DNA from: Aliidiomarina soli
GTDB taxonomy: Bacteria > Pseudomonadota > Gammaproteobacteria > Enterobacterales > Alteromonadaceae
Direction: 5' to 3'
DNA: 64,000 bases
NCBI RefSeq assembly: GCF_003986975.1
Contig: NZ_PIPO01000002.1
Location: forward strand, 248,001 to 312,000
Position 1 is the stretch's first letter. Each line of letters opens with the position of its first letter. Below are positions 25,769 to 34,938 of the stretch, in pieces. Both the position numbers and the translations under genes were made by a program. The notes under the pieces are model-generated. The model saw only the letters and a list, made by a program, of their open reading frames with translations, did not search any database and had not been told where the DNA came from.

Positions 25769-26404
25769 ATGAGTAAAATCCTGGTTATAAACAGCAGCTT
25801 GTCAGGTGGCACATCGGTGTCACGAACTTTGGCGGAGGACGCTGTACAGCGGTTACTGGAAGTAGCCCCCAACGCCGAGATTATCTATCGTGATGTTGGA
25901 GATGCAGCCATACCGCATCTGACATCCTCCACCGTTGCCGGCATCAGAGCAGTTGCTGAAACACAAGCCGAATTGGCAGCACAAGCCCTTTCGGACGAGC
26001 TGATTGCTGAATTAAAGGCCGCTGATGTCGTTGTGATTGGCGCGCCGATGTACAACTTCAGTATACCGTCGACGCTACGGGCTTGGTTTGACCATGTGCT
26101 CCGGCCGCGGGTTACTTTTGCCTATAAGGACGGTTCTGTGCAGGGGCTACTGCAAAACAAACGTGTCATAGTCATCGAATCGCGGGGCGGGATCTATTCT
26201 GAAGGGCCTACTAAAGCAATGGATTTCCAGGAACCCTATCTGAAGACGTTGTTGGGCTTTATCGGTATAACCGATATCAGCTTTGTGCATGCCGAAAAAG
26301 TTGGTTCCGGAGCCGAATCGCGCGAAAAAGCACTAATGACTGCAAAATCTCAGCTTGCGAACATGATTACCCCCGACTTTATGGGCGTACTCCATAGTTC
26401 ATAA
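25769..26404 (+). CDS. azoR: FMN-dependent NADH-azoreductase (AzoR family)
   Basis: Flavodoxin-fold FMN reductase of 211 aa. The N-terminal phosphate-binding region is VINSSLSGGTSVSRTLAE, followed by GAPMYNFSIPSTLRAWFDHV, the hallmark of AzoR, and SRGGIYSEGP. AAGGAG lies 7 nt before the ATG. AzoR-type enzymes reduce quinones and azo dyes by two electrons using NADH. The next gene in the same direction is a Kef-type antiporter, recalling the KefF-KefC pairing of enterobacteria, where a quinone reductase also serves as an antiporter ancillary subunit. Confidence 0.93.
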   Translation: MSKILVINSSLSGGTSVSRTLAEDAVQRLLEVAPNAEIIYRDVGDAAIPHLTSSTVAGIRAVAETQAELAAQALSDELIAELKAADVVVIGAPMYNFSIPSTLRAWFDHVLRPRVTFAYKDGSVQGLLQNKRVIVIESRGGIYSEGPTKAMDFQEPYLKTLLGFIGITDISFVHAEKVGSGAESREKALMTAKSQLANMITPDFMGVLHSS

Positions 26405-26457
26405 GCTAAAGAACAGGACCACATTGTTGATGAACAGTGCTATGCCGGAGAGACACC

Positions 26458-26520
26458 ATGATTGAAACAATTATAAAGCAACACCATCGGAGGTCTGATG
26501 ACAGACGCATCTGGTTTTAG
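26458..26520 (+). CDS. possible 20-codon upstream ORF overlapping the kef start
   Basis: ATG 26458 follows GGAGAGACACC and opens a 20-codon frame (MIETIIKQHHRRSDDRRIWF) that runs through the kef ribosome-binding site and ends inside kef at TAG 26518-26520. It may be chance, but its position would let its translation affect initiation of the antiporter. Confidence 0.2.
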   Translation: MIETIIKQHHRRSDDRRIWF

Positions 26521-28291
26521 CCTGGTACAGGCTGTGGTCTTATTGGGGGCTGCTACCGTTGCTGTACCACTGTTCAGGCGTTTTGGATTAGGCTCCGTGC
26601 TTGGCTACCTTGCGGCCGGTCTTGCAGTAGGTCCTTTCGGCTTGGGATTGATTAGCAACCCTGAAACGCTTTTGCACACCGCGGAGTTAGGCGTTGTCAT
26701 GTTCCTGTTCATCATTGGCCTGGAGATGCGGCCATCCAAGTTGTGGACGCTGCGACGGCAGATATTCGGGCTCGGCGTAGCGCAAGTCGCCACCTGCGGT
26801 ATCTTGCTGACGCTGGTCGCGATGGCGGCGGGGGTTTCATTTCCCGTTGCCGTGGTCGGGGCTATGGGCTTTGTACTGTCATCAACCGCGGTCATTATGC
26901 AACTGCTGCAAGAGGAGGGCGAAACTGCGTCTCCTGAAGGACAGCGCTCAATTTCCATCCTGCTACTGGAGGACCTGGCGATTGTACCTTTATTGGCACT
27001 GGTTGCACTGTGGGGCACATTAGCCAACTCGGCAGACGCGAATACCGCGCCGGTATGGCAATCCGCTGCTATCGCCGTTGCGGGATTGACGACATTGTTG
27101 GTAGCCGGACATTGGCTGCTTGACCCGTTTTTCCGCATCATCGCCCGCACCGGAGCACGAGAAGTACTCACTGCTGCTGCATTGCTGGTAGTCTTGGGGT
27201 CAGCCGTGCTCTTGGAAAGTGTAGGTTTATCGATGGCGATGGGGGCTTTCATCGCAGGCGTGCTGCTTGCTGAATCTAACTTCCGGCATCAGTTGGAGGC
27301 GGATATCGAGCCGTTTCGCGGCATCTTGCTAGGTTTATTTTTTCTGAGCGTAGGCATGTCGCTAAACCTACAGATTGTTGCCAATGAATGGCGCATAGTA
27401 TTAGGTGGCGTCATCGTCTTTATGGCAGTGAAGGGGCTTGGCATTTATGTTATCGCACGTTTAACACGCTCCACACATGCTATTGCAATGAAAAGGACGG
27501 CGTTGTTTGCTCAAGGCGGCGAGTTTGCTTTTGTCCTTTATGCAGCCGCGACAGCAGCGGGCATATTCGATGAGCGCGCATCCGCTATTATGAGCGCGAT
27601 TGTGATTATTTCGATGGCGTTCACGCCCATTATACTGCTCGCTCAGGCGAAAATGCACCGGGGGGGCGCTATTACGGATTTTCATGGCATCGATGAGGCT
27701 GACGGCCTACGTGGACAGGTGCTCTTTATCGGTTTTGGCCGATTCGCTCAGGTAGCTAGCCAGGCGTTGCTGGCGCGCCGTGTCGAACTCTCAGTGATCG
27801 AGAGCAACGTAGATATGATCCGATCGGCCGCTAACTTCGGGTTCAAGGTTCATTATGGAGATGGTACGCGTCTCGATGTGTTACGTGCATCGGGTGCAGA
27901 AACAGCCGAAGCTATAGTGGTGTGCGTTGATACCCCTGAGTCTGCGAACCGAATTGTGGAGCTGTGCCAGTCAGCTTTTCCAATGACTAAACTTTATGTT
28001 CGTTCATACGATCGTGGCCATTCACTGCAGCTAATCAAAGCGGGGGTGGAGTTTCAGATCCGCGAGACCTTTGAATCTGCATTGGTGTTCAGTCAGGCTG
28101 TGCTGACGGGATTGGGCTTTGGTGAGGAGCAGGCAAAAGATGCTATTAATGAAGTGCGTCACCGTGACTCAAAGCGGGTGGAGCTGGAGCTGGTTGGTGG
28201 CTTGAGAGAGGGGCGTCAGTTGTTTCATGGCAATTTGGAGAAACCGGAACCCAGGCCTTTTTTTAAACCGCGAGCCAAGAAGGAGGAGTAG
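26498..28291 (+). CDS. Kef-type (CPA2) K+/H+ antiporter with RCK domain
   Basis: Monovalent cation:proton antiporter-2 of 597 aa. About 12 hydrophobic segments occupy residues 5-385, including the transport-core GLEMRPSKLW and FVLSSTAVIMQLL. A cytoplasmic RCK_N domain follows, with LFIGFGRFAQVASQ. GGAGG lies 5 nt before the ATG. Kef systems are held shut by glutathione and opened by glutathione adducts of electrophiles, acidifying the cytoplasm for protection. The partner upstream is azoR. Whether glutathione binds here depends on residues I cannot align by eye. Confidence 0.92.
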   Translation: MTDASGFSLVQAVVLLGAATVAVPLFRRFGLGSVLGYLAAGLAVGPFGLGLISNPETLLHTAELGVVMFLFIIGLEMRPSKLWTLRRQIFGLGVAQVATCGILLTLVAMAAGVSFPVAVVGAMGFVLSSTAVIMQLLQEEGETASPEGQRSISILLLEDLAIVPLLALVALWGTLANSADANTAPVWQSAAIAVAGLTTLLVAGHWLLDPFFRIIARTGAREVLTAAALLVVLGSAVLLESVGLSMAMGAFIAGVLLAESNFRHQLEADIEPFRGILLGLFFLSVGMSLNLQIVANEWRIVLGGVIVFMAVKGLGIYVIARLTRSTHAIAMKRTALFAQGGEFAFVLYAAATAAGIFDERASAIMSAIVIISMAFTPIILLAQAKMHRGGAITDFHGIDEADGLRGQVLFIGFGRFAQVASQALLARRVELSVIESNVDMIRSAANFGFKVHYGDGTRLDVLRASGAETAEAIVVCVDTPESANRIVELCQSAFPMTKLYVRSYDRGHSLQLIKAGVEFQIRETFESALVFSQAVLTGLGFGEEQAKDAINEVRHRDSKRVELELVGGLREGRQLFHGNLEKPEPRPFFKPRAKKEE

Positions 28292-28369
28292 AAGCGCCTA
28301 CTGTCCGGTTTCGGTGGTGCAATTTTTTGACGAACACAGGTCTCTGCCATTGTGATGTCGCGACCAGAG

Positions 28370-28391
28370 ACGGCCTACAACTGTAGGCCGT
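28370..28391. terminator. hairpin after the azoR-kef unit
   Basis: ACGGCCTAC and GTAGGCCGT form a perfect 9-bp stem around AACT in the gap between convergent kef and mipA-like genes. There is no T run on either side, so termination would not be classical. Confidence 0.5.
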
Positions 28392-28423
28392 GCACCAGAT
28401 AGTGCAGGCTCTACGTCGTTAAC

Positions 28424-29179
28424 TCAGAAAAATGTCGACCAGGATAGAAAAGCTGACAACCCTTTATCGCGGTCGGTTAGCGGACTATCGCTGATATTGC
28501 TCTCGTACCAATGGTGCTCTATACCAAGCCTGGTCCAACCGCCAAAAAATATTGGCGTGCTAAGAGAGAAGCCGGCGTTGTAGTTAACTGCGCTGCCGGG
28601 CTGGTAAAACGAGCGTTGAGCTGTCGCTTCGTCCGGGCGTACACCGTAATAGTAATTAACCAGCTTGCTGTCGGAATAACTGATACCAAACGTAGGTTCA
28701 ATCATTACCACCCCGGCAATGTAACTGTAACCTACGGTCAGTTCCGACTCCCTGCCGTTGGAATTACCTAATAGGTCAAACACTGTATCGGCTTCCAGCC
28801 GCCAGCCTTTGTGACGTAATTGCATACTAATGCCGCCATCCAGTGAATCTTTGCGTTTAGCCATGCCGTTAAACACACTACTGTCAGACTCGTCAAAGCC
28901 GGCAAACCGTGGTGTCAACTTAGCGCTGAAACTGATGTTGTCTAGCGCCAGCAGTTGATAACTGATAAAAGGGCCGGAAATGGATAACTTTTCGCCGTGA
29001 TAGCCCAGTATGGGTACAGGTATCGTGCGGTTGCTATAGCCGCGGTAGATCTCCTGATTTACTCCTATACCCATACCGTATAAAAAGCCTTTAGGAGCAG
29101 TTTGCTGTGCCGATACCGTAGTACTACATAATGTAGCTACAGATAACACCGCAGCAGAAGAATAACGACAAACGCGCAT
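28424..29179 (-). CDS. MipA/OmpV-family outer-membrane protein
   Basis: Outer-membrane beta-barrel protein of 251 aa. A signal peptide is present (to about VSAQQ). The mature part has the MipA/OmpV pattern: GMGIGVNQEIYRGYSN, a central run of amphipathic strands, the C-terminal LGIEHHWYESNISDSPLTD and a terminal aromatic residue for barrel insertion. MipA proteins are described as scaffolds between MltA and PBP1B in E. coli, but most family members have no proven role. Immediately downstream of no gene; the two-component pair follows on the same strand after 59 nt. Confidence 0.88.
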   Translation of the reverse strand: MRVCRYSSAAVLSVATLCSTTVSAQQTAPKGFLYGMGIGVNQEIYRGYSNRTIPVPILGYHGEKLSISGPFISYQLLALDNISFSAKLTPRFAGFDESDSSVFNGMAKRKDSLDGGISMQLRHKGWRLEADTVFDLLGNSNGRESELTVGYSYIAGVVMIEPTFGISYSDSKLVNYYYGVRPDEATAQRSFYQPGSAVNYNAGFSLSTPIFFGGWTRLGIEHHWYESNISDSPLTDRDKGLSAFLSWSTFF

Positions 29180-29238
29180 CTGAGAACCTTATTTAGTTAA
29201 TCTTAGAATATGATATTAAAGAGTGAATAACCTGAAAC

Positions 29239-29859
29239 TCAGATCCCTCTGGCCTGGGCTATATGTAAGCGTTCAGTAATCCGCACCAGATCGGTAATCG
29301 TTTTGGTACGCATTTTGTTCATAATATGCTTTTTATGAACCTTGATGGTTATTTCACTGACAGCTAGCTCCGCCGCGATTTGTTTGATCATCAAACCACC
29401 AATAATAAATTTTAGTACTTGTTGTTCCCGGGGGGTTAGCAAGTTATAACGCGCTGTAAACTCGCACTGCTCAATACGATGCTGTAGGTTAGCCCGATCT
29501 GATTCTAACGCCTCATCAACTGCAGCTAATAATGCTTCAGGAGACACAGGTTTGGTTAAAAATTCTCTGGCGCCTGACTTCATCGCTTGCACACTCATAG
29601 GAATAGAGCCGTACCCTGTTATAAAAATAACCGGCATATTCACGTCAGTGCTGGCTAGCTTTTCAATAATTTCCATCCCTGTTATGTCCGGCATTTGCAT
29701 ATCCAGCAACAAGCACGCCGGAGTTTCTGGCATGGGATTATTGAAAAAATCTTTGCCTGATGCAAAATCACGAACTGTATAGCACGCTGACTGTAGTAGC
29801 CTGACCAACGCAGCGCGCACCGGATCTTCGTCTTCCACTATTATCACCATGCCGTTCAT
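29239..29859 (-). CDS. FixJ/NarL-type response regulator
   Basis: Two-domain regulator of 206 aa. In the receiver domain the phospho-acceptor is Asp53 (LLLDMQMPDITG), with the switch Thr in FITGYG and Lys in FLTKPV. The C-terminal LuxR-type HTH contains LTPREQQVLKFI and IAAELAVSEITIKVHKKHI. It lies 27 nt downstream of a GAF-PAS histidine kinase and is its likely partner. The FixJ-like arrangement usually makes it a transcription activator. Its targets may include the adjacent mipA-like gene or the AraC genes. Confidence 0.93.
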   Translation of the reverse strand: MNGMVIIVEDEDPVRAALVRLLQSACYTVRDFASGKDFFNNPMPETPACLLLDMQMPDITGMEIIEKLASTDVNMPVIFITGYGSIPMSVQAMKSGAREFLTKPVSPEALLAAVDEALESDRANLQHRIEQCEFTARYNLLTPREQQVLKFIIGGLMIKQIAAELAVSEITIKVHKKHIMNKMRTKTITDLVRITERLHIAQARGI

Positions 29860-29886
29860 TTACTTTCTCCATTTAAGCTTTGTGTT

Positions 29887-31581
29887 TTATTTTTTCGCTA
29901 TAGGTATAGAGAATGAAAATACGCTACCTACAGGTTGACGTGCCGCTGCAGATAATTTGCCACCGTGCATATTAATAATAGAATGGCAAATTGCCAGGCC
30001 TATGCCCATGCCGTCTTTTTTAGTAGTATAAAAAGCATCAAACAAATGGTCCTTTATTTGATTACTGATGCCAGGCCCTGTGTCTTCAATCTTGATAAAA
30101 ATAACCTGATCCTTTTCTGTAAAAGTAGATATGATCAATTCTCTTGATTTGTTACTTACTTCACTCATAGCTTCTATCGCATTCATTACTAAGTTCAATA
30201 TCACCTGTTGTAATTGCACCATATCACCGCGAATATGTGACAACTTTGAGTCCAGGTTTAGTATTAGTGATACATGGCGTCGTTCCATTTCCCGACGAGC
30301 GATGGACAAACTAAATTTCAGCACATCATGTATATCCAGAACACTTAGCACTACTTTCGTGTTTTTAGTCAAAGTTCGCAGGCTTTCCACAACTTGTCCT
30401 GCCCTTTGTCCTTCGGTTGCTATAGCTTGCAAACTGGCGCTGACTTGTTGCAAGTCAGGAACGGGTCGGTGCAGCCAGCGCAACCCAGCTCCAGCATTGG
30501 CGACAATAGACATTAAAGGCTGATTAATTTCATGAGCAATAGACGAGCTTAACTGCCCTACAGTGGTAATCCGTGAAACCCGGGCTAGCTCCTCTTGTGC
30601 GGCACGTAGCGCATTCTCTGCGGCGCGCTGCGCAGTCACATCATTTACCGTTCCAACATAGTCAATGTGTTTGCCAGTGCTGAATACCGGACATCCTTGC
30701 CCCGTTAGGTACAAAACACTACCGTCTGCTTTAAGAAAACGGTACTCCACATTGATGGCTGTTCCCGTCTGTATAGAGTGGTTAATTTGATCCAACACAG
30801 CATCTTTGTCATCTGGATGAATACAAGCAGCGAATTCAGTAAACAAGATAGAGCGGCGCTGAGGATCTAAACCAAAGATATGACAAAACTCTTTGGAGCA
30901 AACTAAAGTGTTCTTATGTAGATCCCAGCGCCAGCTGCCTGTTCTGCTTATTTTCTCACCTAAAGCTAACGATTTATCGGCCAGCCGCAATGCGCGCTCT
31001 AGCTGCCGGTGCTGTAGGCTCACCTCATCGATACGACGCTGTAAGCAGGCGGCTTCTATCGCTGCAGCCGCGTGTGTAGCCAAAAAAGTGAGTACACTAA
31101 GGTAACTCTCACTAAACGATTCCTCTTTTGAGTTGAGTTCCATGTAAAATAAAGCAATTAACTTATTTTGTTTAATCATTGGCAGGCAAAGAGCAGTGAA
31201 ACCGGAAAAGCGTTGAAAATAAGGGTCGAGATCATAAGGTGTGCTTTGCTGACCGATGTTCGCATACAGTAGTTTTTGTGTCTGTATAGCTGTATTTATC
31301 AGGGATTTTGGTAACTCATCCCAGTTCGCTTCACAACGGACAGGTTCGATCAAAACCCCTTCAGAGGCAGAGTGTGCTCTAGCTTCCAGTATCAGACTAT
31401 CGCGTTGTGGTTTTAGTATCAGTACCCGCTTCGCACCAGTCTGTTCCACAATGATGGATAACAGGGTGTGTAATAACGTTGCATAATCCACTGCTTCAGC
31501 GATTGCTTTGGATGCCCTAAGCAGCTTAGATAACTGTTGGTTACTGACGTCGTCAGAAATCTGTAGTTTTTGGTGCTTCAT
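29887..31581 (-). CDS. soluble GAF-PAS sensor histidine kinase
   Basis: Kinase of 564 aa without membrane segments. Order: N-terminal GAF domain (about 35-185, starting near AEAVDYATLLHTLL), a PAS/PAC domain (about 215-320, with FGLDPQRRSILFTEF), HisKA with SSIAHEINQPLMSIVANA, and HATPase with GPGISNQI and GIGLAICHSI. The HEINQPL phospho-box is that of the FixL/DctB class. A cytoplasmic ligand or redox signal is therefore likely. It shares a short-gap operon with the FixJ-type regulator and is divergent from the first of two AraC genes. Confidence 0.93.
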   Translation of the reverse strand: MKHQKLQISDDVSNQQLSKLLRASKAIAEAVDYATLLHTLLSIIVEQTGAKRVLILKPQRDSLILEARAHSASEGVLIEPVRCEANWDELPKSLINTAIQTQKLLYANIGQQSTPYDLDPYFQRFSGFTALCLPMIKQNKLIALFYMELNSKEESFSESYLSVLTFLATHAAAAIEAACLQRRIDEVSLQHRQLERALRLADKSLALGEKISRTGSWRWDLHKNTLVCSKEFCHIFGLDPQRRSILFTEFAACIHPDDKDAVLDQINHSIQTGTAINVEYRFLKADGSVLYLTGQGCPVFSTGKHIDYVGTVNDVTAQRAAENALRAAQEELARVSRITTVGQLSSSIAHEINQPLMSIVANAGAGLRWLHRPVPDLQQVSASLQAIATEGQRAGQVVESLRTLTKNTKVVLSVLDIHDVLKFSLSIARREMERRHVSLILNLDSKLSHIRGDMVQLQQVILNLVMNAIEAMSEVSNKSRELIISTFTEKDQVIFIKIEDTGPGISNQIKDHLFDAFYTTKKDGMGIGLAICHSIINMHGGKLSAAARQPVGSVFSFSIPIAKK

Positions 31582-31963
31582 GAGGTAATAATCTAATGTC
31601 CGCGGGAAAACAAAATTTCAAGTGGCCGGACGCCGACCAACAAAGTTTCAAAGGCTCGCGGAGATTCGTCCGAAATAAGCTAACTTTTATTACTATAGAG
31701 CGAGGCGAAAAATGGTGCGGTGCAGAAATTGCTGTCACCGTGCGGATCTTGCGCAAAGTCATTAGGAGCACAACGTTTGAGTGCGAACTTGGCTTGAATT
31801 AAAAAGGGCAATGCATAGGCAATAGACCTCCACCTATACGCCTATCATCTTGTCGTCCGGGGAATATATTCTAAAATAGTAGTAGGTGAACGCTTAGTAT
31901 CGGATTGTTGGCCGGAAGGGCTGATTGAAAGGATGGCTAAGACATTCCATATGAGATAGACCA
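31582..31963. other. divergent intergenic region between kinase and AraC genes
   Basis: About 380 bp between divergent start codons. Probably contains both promoters. Short ORFs on both strands lack ribosome-binding sites and recognisable products; I see no clear operator. Confidence 0.6.
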
Positions 31964-32863
31964 ATGATTTTAAATGATGTTCGCTCTTTCACCCAATGGT
32001 ACTGCGAGGGTCGGCAGGCATCATATTTGCGAGCGCGTAAAAGCCCGGGTGGCATTCTCGATTTGATCGAGATTGAGCGGCCAGCCGGTGATATGTCTCG
32101 CCCCGCGCTGCCAGAACTGGTTTTGTATCAGGATCAATTAGGTGGCGGTCGTGTTCGGGGTAATGCCGGAGGTGGTTGTTTTGAGACGTTGAGTGAGAAA
32201 GGCTCTCTCTATCTCGCCGCGCCAAACTTTGCCAATACGGTCATTGCCGGCACGAGGCATAAGCTACGTAGCTTATCTTTCCCCCTGGCTCACTGGCAGA
32301 ATATACTTGACGAAGCTGGTGGTGGCTCGGTCGAAGACTTACGACTTTATAAAGGAGCATTTCATTCGCTCATCATCCAATCAACGCTACGAAAATTGTG
32401 GGCGTTGTCGGAAGAAGAGGGAGCGCCTTCGCAACTGTTGGCTCGGGCAGGCGGTTGCGAGATTCTTGCTGAGTTGTGCCGGTTGAGTGGGACTTCATTT
32501 ACTGCGGCAAAGGGAGGCCTTGCTCCAGGAGTAAAGCGGCGTTGTCAGGAACTGATGCGCGCGCGATTATCGGAAGATATCAGCCTTGATGAGTTAGCTG
32601 CCGAAGCGCAGCTGTCACTTTTTCACTTCGCACGCATGTTCAAGCAAAGCGTTGGTGTCTCTCCTCGAGTTTACCTGACACAATTGCGGATAGAGAAAGC
32701 CTGCGAACTTCTCGCATTAACAGATCTTCCAGTCACGGATATAGCCACTAAAATTGGATACTCGTCCAACCAGGTACTTGCCCGGGTTTTCTTCAAATAT
32801 CAGCATATGAGCCCTTCCGATTATCGCCGGGCAGTTCGTGTACGAACCTGCTTTAGCACTTAG
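31964..32863 (+). CDS. AraC-family regulator, paralogue 1
   Basis: AraC/XylS-type activator of 299 aa. The N-terminal domain begins SFTQWYCEGRQASYLRARKS; the C-terminal HTH pair includes ISLDELAAEAQLSLFHFARM and DIATKIGYSSNQVLARVF. The next gene and that at 42289 are close paralogues (shared GCEILAELCR, ELLARL-like and VYLTQLR segments). The N-terminal half should bind a small effector. Position next to the two-component pair and its own duplicate suggests local expansion of one regulator. Confidence 0.92.
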   Translation: MILNDVRSFTQWYCEGRQASYLRARKSPGGILDLIEIERPAGDMSRPALPELVLYQDQLGGGRVRGNAGGGCFETLSEKGSLYLAAPNFANTVIAGTRHKLRSLSFPLAHWQNILDEAGGGSVEDLRLYKGAFHSLIIQSTLRKLWALSEEEGAPSQLLARAGGCEILAELCRLSGTSFTAAKGGLAPGVKRRCQELMRARLSEDISLDELAAEAQLSLFHFARMFKQSVGVSPRVYLTQLRIEKACELLALTDLPVTDIATKIGYSSNQVLARVFFKYQHMSPSDYRRAVRVRTCFST

Positions 32864-33168
32864 CGCTGATTTATTGCAAGTAAGGAACAGGGCGTGTCCA
32901 GTGCTCCTGTAGAACAATCGTCATTCGAGATGTAAGGAAAACTCTGTTTTGCATGCACGTCGGTTATGCTAAAAGGGTTTATCGTTTCTCACTGTGTTGA
33001 AAAAATAAACGTTGTGCAGAGGTCATTGACCTTGTTCGACATTATTTTTTGTTAACTATTAAGCACTATGCAGCAAATCGAAATACTTTTTTCAGGCCAG
33101 GCTGGCATATGGTTGGGCGAGATACGTAACCAAAATTTTGTGATTTTCATTTTGCGGGAGGTATCACA
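32864..33168. other. 305-bp gap between the tandem AraC genes
   Basis: No ORF of note. A+T-rich near 33000-33070. A weak resemblance to the 11763 promoter element (start AATAAACG) is too poor to call. Confidence 0.5.
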
Positions 33169-34062
33169 GTGATCAAACCTACCCAGTTGTCTTTCACCCA
33201 ATGGTACTGCGAGGGCGGACAAGCCTCTTATTTGCGGACGAGGAAATCCCCAGGTGGAATCCTTGAACTGATTGAAGTAGCTCGACCGGCCGGAGACATG
33301 TCCCGCCCTGGACTGCCAGAGATCGTCCTCTATGAGGACTTGCTTGGGGGGAGTCGTGTCAGTGGCAATTTAGGCGGGGGGCGCTTCGATTTGAAAAGCG
33401 AAAGAGGCGGACTCAACCTCGCTGCGCCAAATTTTTCTACTTCGGCTGTTATGGAAGAAAGCCATCAGCTTCGCAGCTTGGCGTTCCCTATGGAGAAATG
33501 GAAAAACTTGCTTGACGAAGCCTCAGATGGCAAGTTCTCATTCGACACTTCCTTTAGTTACGGTCGGCAGTTTGATTCGCCAGCTATTCGAGCATCGCTA
33601 CGGCGACTATGGGCATTGTCTGACGAAGAGGGCGCTCCATCGCGTTTGTTAGCTCAAGCTGCGGGTTGTGAGATTCTTGCCGAGTTGTGTCGGATTAGTG
33701 GAGCACAATTTACTTTGGCAAAAGGCGGCCTTGCTCCGTGGGTAAAACGGCATTGTCAGGAACTTATGCGCGAGCGGTTGGCTGACGACATCAGCCTGGA
33801 TGAGTTGGCCGCGGAGGCGCAGCTGTCACCTTATCATTTCGCACGCATGTTTAAACAAAGCTTTGGTGTACCACCACGGGTCTACCTGACGCAATTAAGG
33901 ATGGAGAAAGCCTGCGAACTTCTCGCATTAACGGACCTTTCAATCACGGAAATAGCTTTGAAAGTTGGATATTCTTCTAGCCAGGTGCTGGCTCGGGTGT
34001 TTTTTAAATACCAGCATAAAAGTCCGTCTGCTTACCGTCGAGCAGTTCGTGATTCGCTTTAG
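33169..34062 (+). CDS. AraC-family regulator, paralogue 2
   Basis: AraC-type activator of 297 aa, tandem copy of the previous gene. N-terminus LSFTQWYCEGGQASYLRTRK; C-terminal HTHs ISLDELAAEAQLSPYHFARM and EIALKVGYSSSQVLARVF. The DNA-binding halves of the two paralogues are nearly identical, whereas the effector halves have drifted, which suggests different ligands acting on related sites. GGGAGG lies 9-10 nt before an ATG-less GTG start (GTGATCAAACC), so the initiator is GTG. Confidence 0.92.
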   Translation: MIKPTQLSFTQWYCEGGQASYLRTRKSPGGILELIEVARPAGDMSRPGLPEIVLYEDLLGGSRVSGNLGGGRFDLKSERGGLNLAAPNFSTSAVMEESHQLRSLAFPMEKWKNLLDEASDGKFSFDTSFSYGRQFDSPAIRASLRRLWALSDEEGAPSRLLAQAAGCEILAELCRISGAQFTLAKGGLAPWVKRHCQELMRERLADDISLDELAAEAQLSPYHFARMFKQSFGVPPRVYLTQLRMEKACELLALTDLSITEIALKVGYSSSQVLARVFFKYQHKSPSAYRRAVRDSL

Positions 34063-34182
34063 CTTCTCTTCGAGTTCGACCGCTCCCCATGAGTACGCAA
34101 GAAGTGGCAGCAGAGGCTATCCGAACGCGCTAAAATTCATTACCCTTATTACCCAACGCCAACTATTGAGAGGTGATAGAGT

Positions 34183-34563
34183 TTAGACCTTCAGTGTTTC
34201 GTCGATAGTTCTCAGCAAAAGCTCCACATCCACAGGTTTTGGTAGAAATAGCACGGCCCCGCCACGAGCTATACGCAACTGGGTATTCAGATCTGCATTA
34301 CCCGAGATAAACACAGTTGGAATATTTACATCGACAGCACTAAGCTGTTCAAACAACTCAATGCCACTTGCACCCTTTAGTTTCACGTCAAGCACCATAA
34401 AACTAATGTTAGATAAAATATCGCTTTGCAATACGGCTTCGGCTGATTCAAACAGCAGGGTCTTATAGCTCGCTGAACTTAATAAGTTGTTTAACGCTGC
34501 GCGGACAGACGGGTCATCGTCGACAATCGCAATCAGAGCTTCTGTACCATCAGGTTTCTGCAT
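34183..34563 (-). CDS. stand-alone response-regulator receiver protein
   Basis: Receiver-only protein of 126 aa. The acidic patch is IAIVDDDPSV, the phospho-acceptor Asp59 (MVLDVKLKG) and the Lys lies in LPKPVD. No output domain, and the sequence around it contains none in another frame. It most resembles the receiver halves of FixJ-type proteins, including the one at 29239, so it may be a phosphate sink or an adaptor for the nearby kinase. Confidence 0.9.
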   Translation of the reverse strand: MQKPDGTEALIAIVDDDPSVRAALNNLLSSASYKTLLFESAEAVLQSDILSNISFMVLDVKLKGASGIELFEQLSAVDVNIPTVFISGNADLNTQLRIARGGAVLFLPKPVDVELLLRTIDETLKV

Positions 34564-34938
34564 ATGACTCCTATACCTTTAGGCGCGTATAGGCCCTTTT
34601 GAGTGCGGAGCCTTAAGTTAATTGCTGCAGCCATATAGCGCTGGCCGAATTATTACCTCAGGTGCTAGACATTGTCTTTGGGAATGGTGTCTGTTCTATT
34701 TTCTTTTCGCGACTAATATTATGCGGGAAGAAGTGTCTCTCTGGAAAACATTTTAAAATTCAACGTGTTATGCTGGTAAGTGGCCATCAGGCCGTTACCT
34801 TATTGGTCTTCATAAATTGTCAGAGCTACCCGCATAATAGAATTGCGCAGCGTCTTAAACCATTATCCGTTTGTATAGCTATACAAATTGACGACTCTTT
34901 CGCATGCTTATAGGCTCATATATGTAGCTTAGCTTCGG
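34564..34938. other. 375-bp interval without a supported gene
   Basis: An 83-codon frame at 34662-34913 starts at GTG without a ribosome-binding site and resembles nothing; I do not call it. No clear hairpin or repeat. Confidence 0.5.

Noticed and set aside
26605-27252. 215-codon minus-strand ORF opposite the Kef antiporter
   Set aside because: Low-complexity Ala/Ser/Thr-rich composition, as expected for the complement of a membrane-protein gene.
33005-33060. Possible third copy of the 11763/47652 promoter element
   Set aside because: Only the AATAAACG start and scattered positions match (about 16 of 27); not better than an A+T-rich background.
34662-34913. 83-codon plus-strand ORF
   Set aside because: GTG start without ribosome-binding site, no recognisable features.
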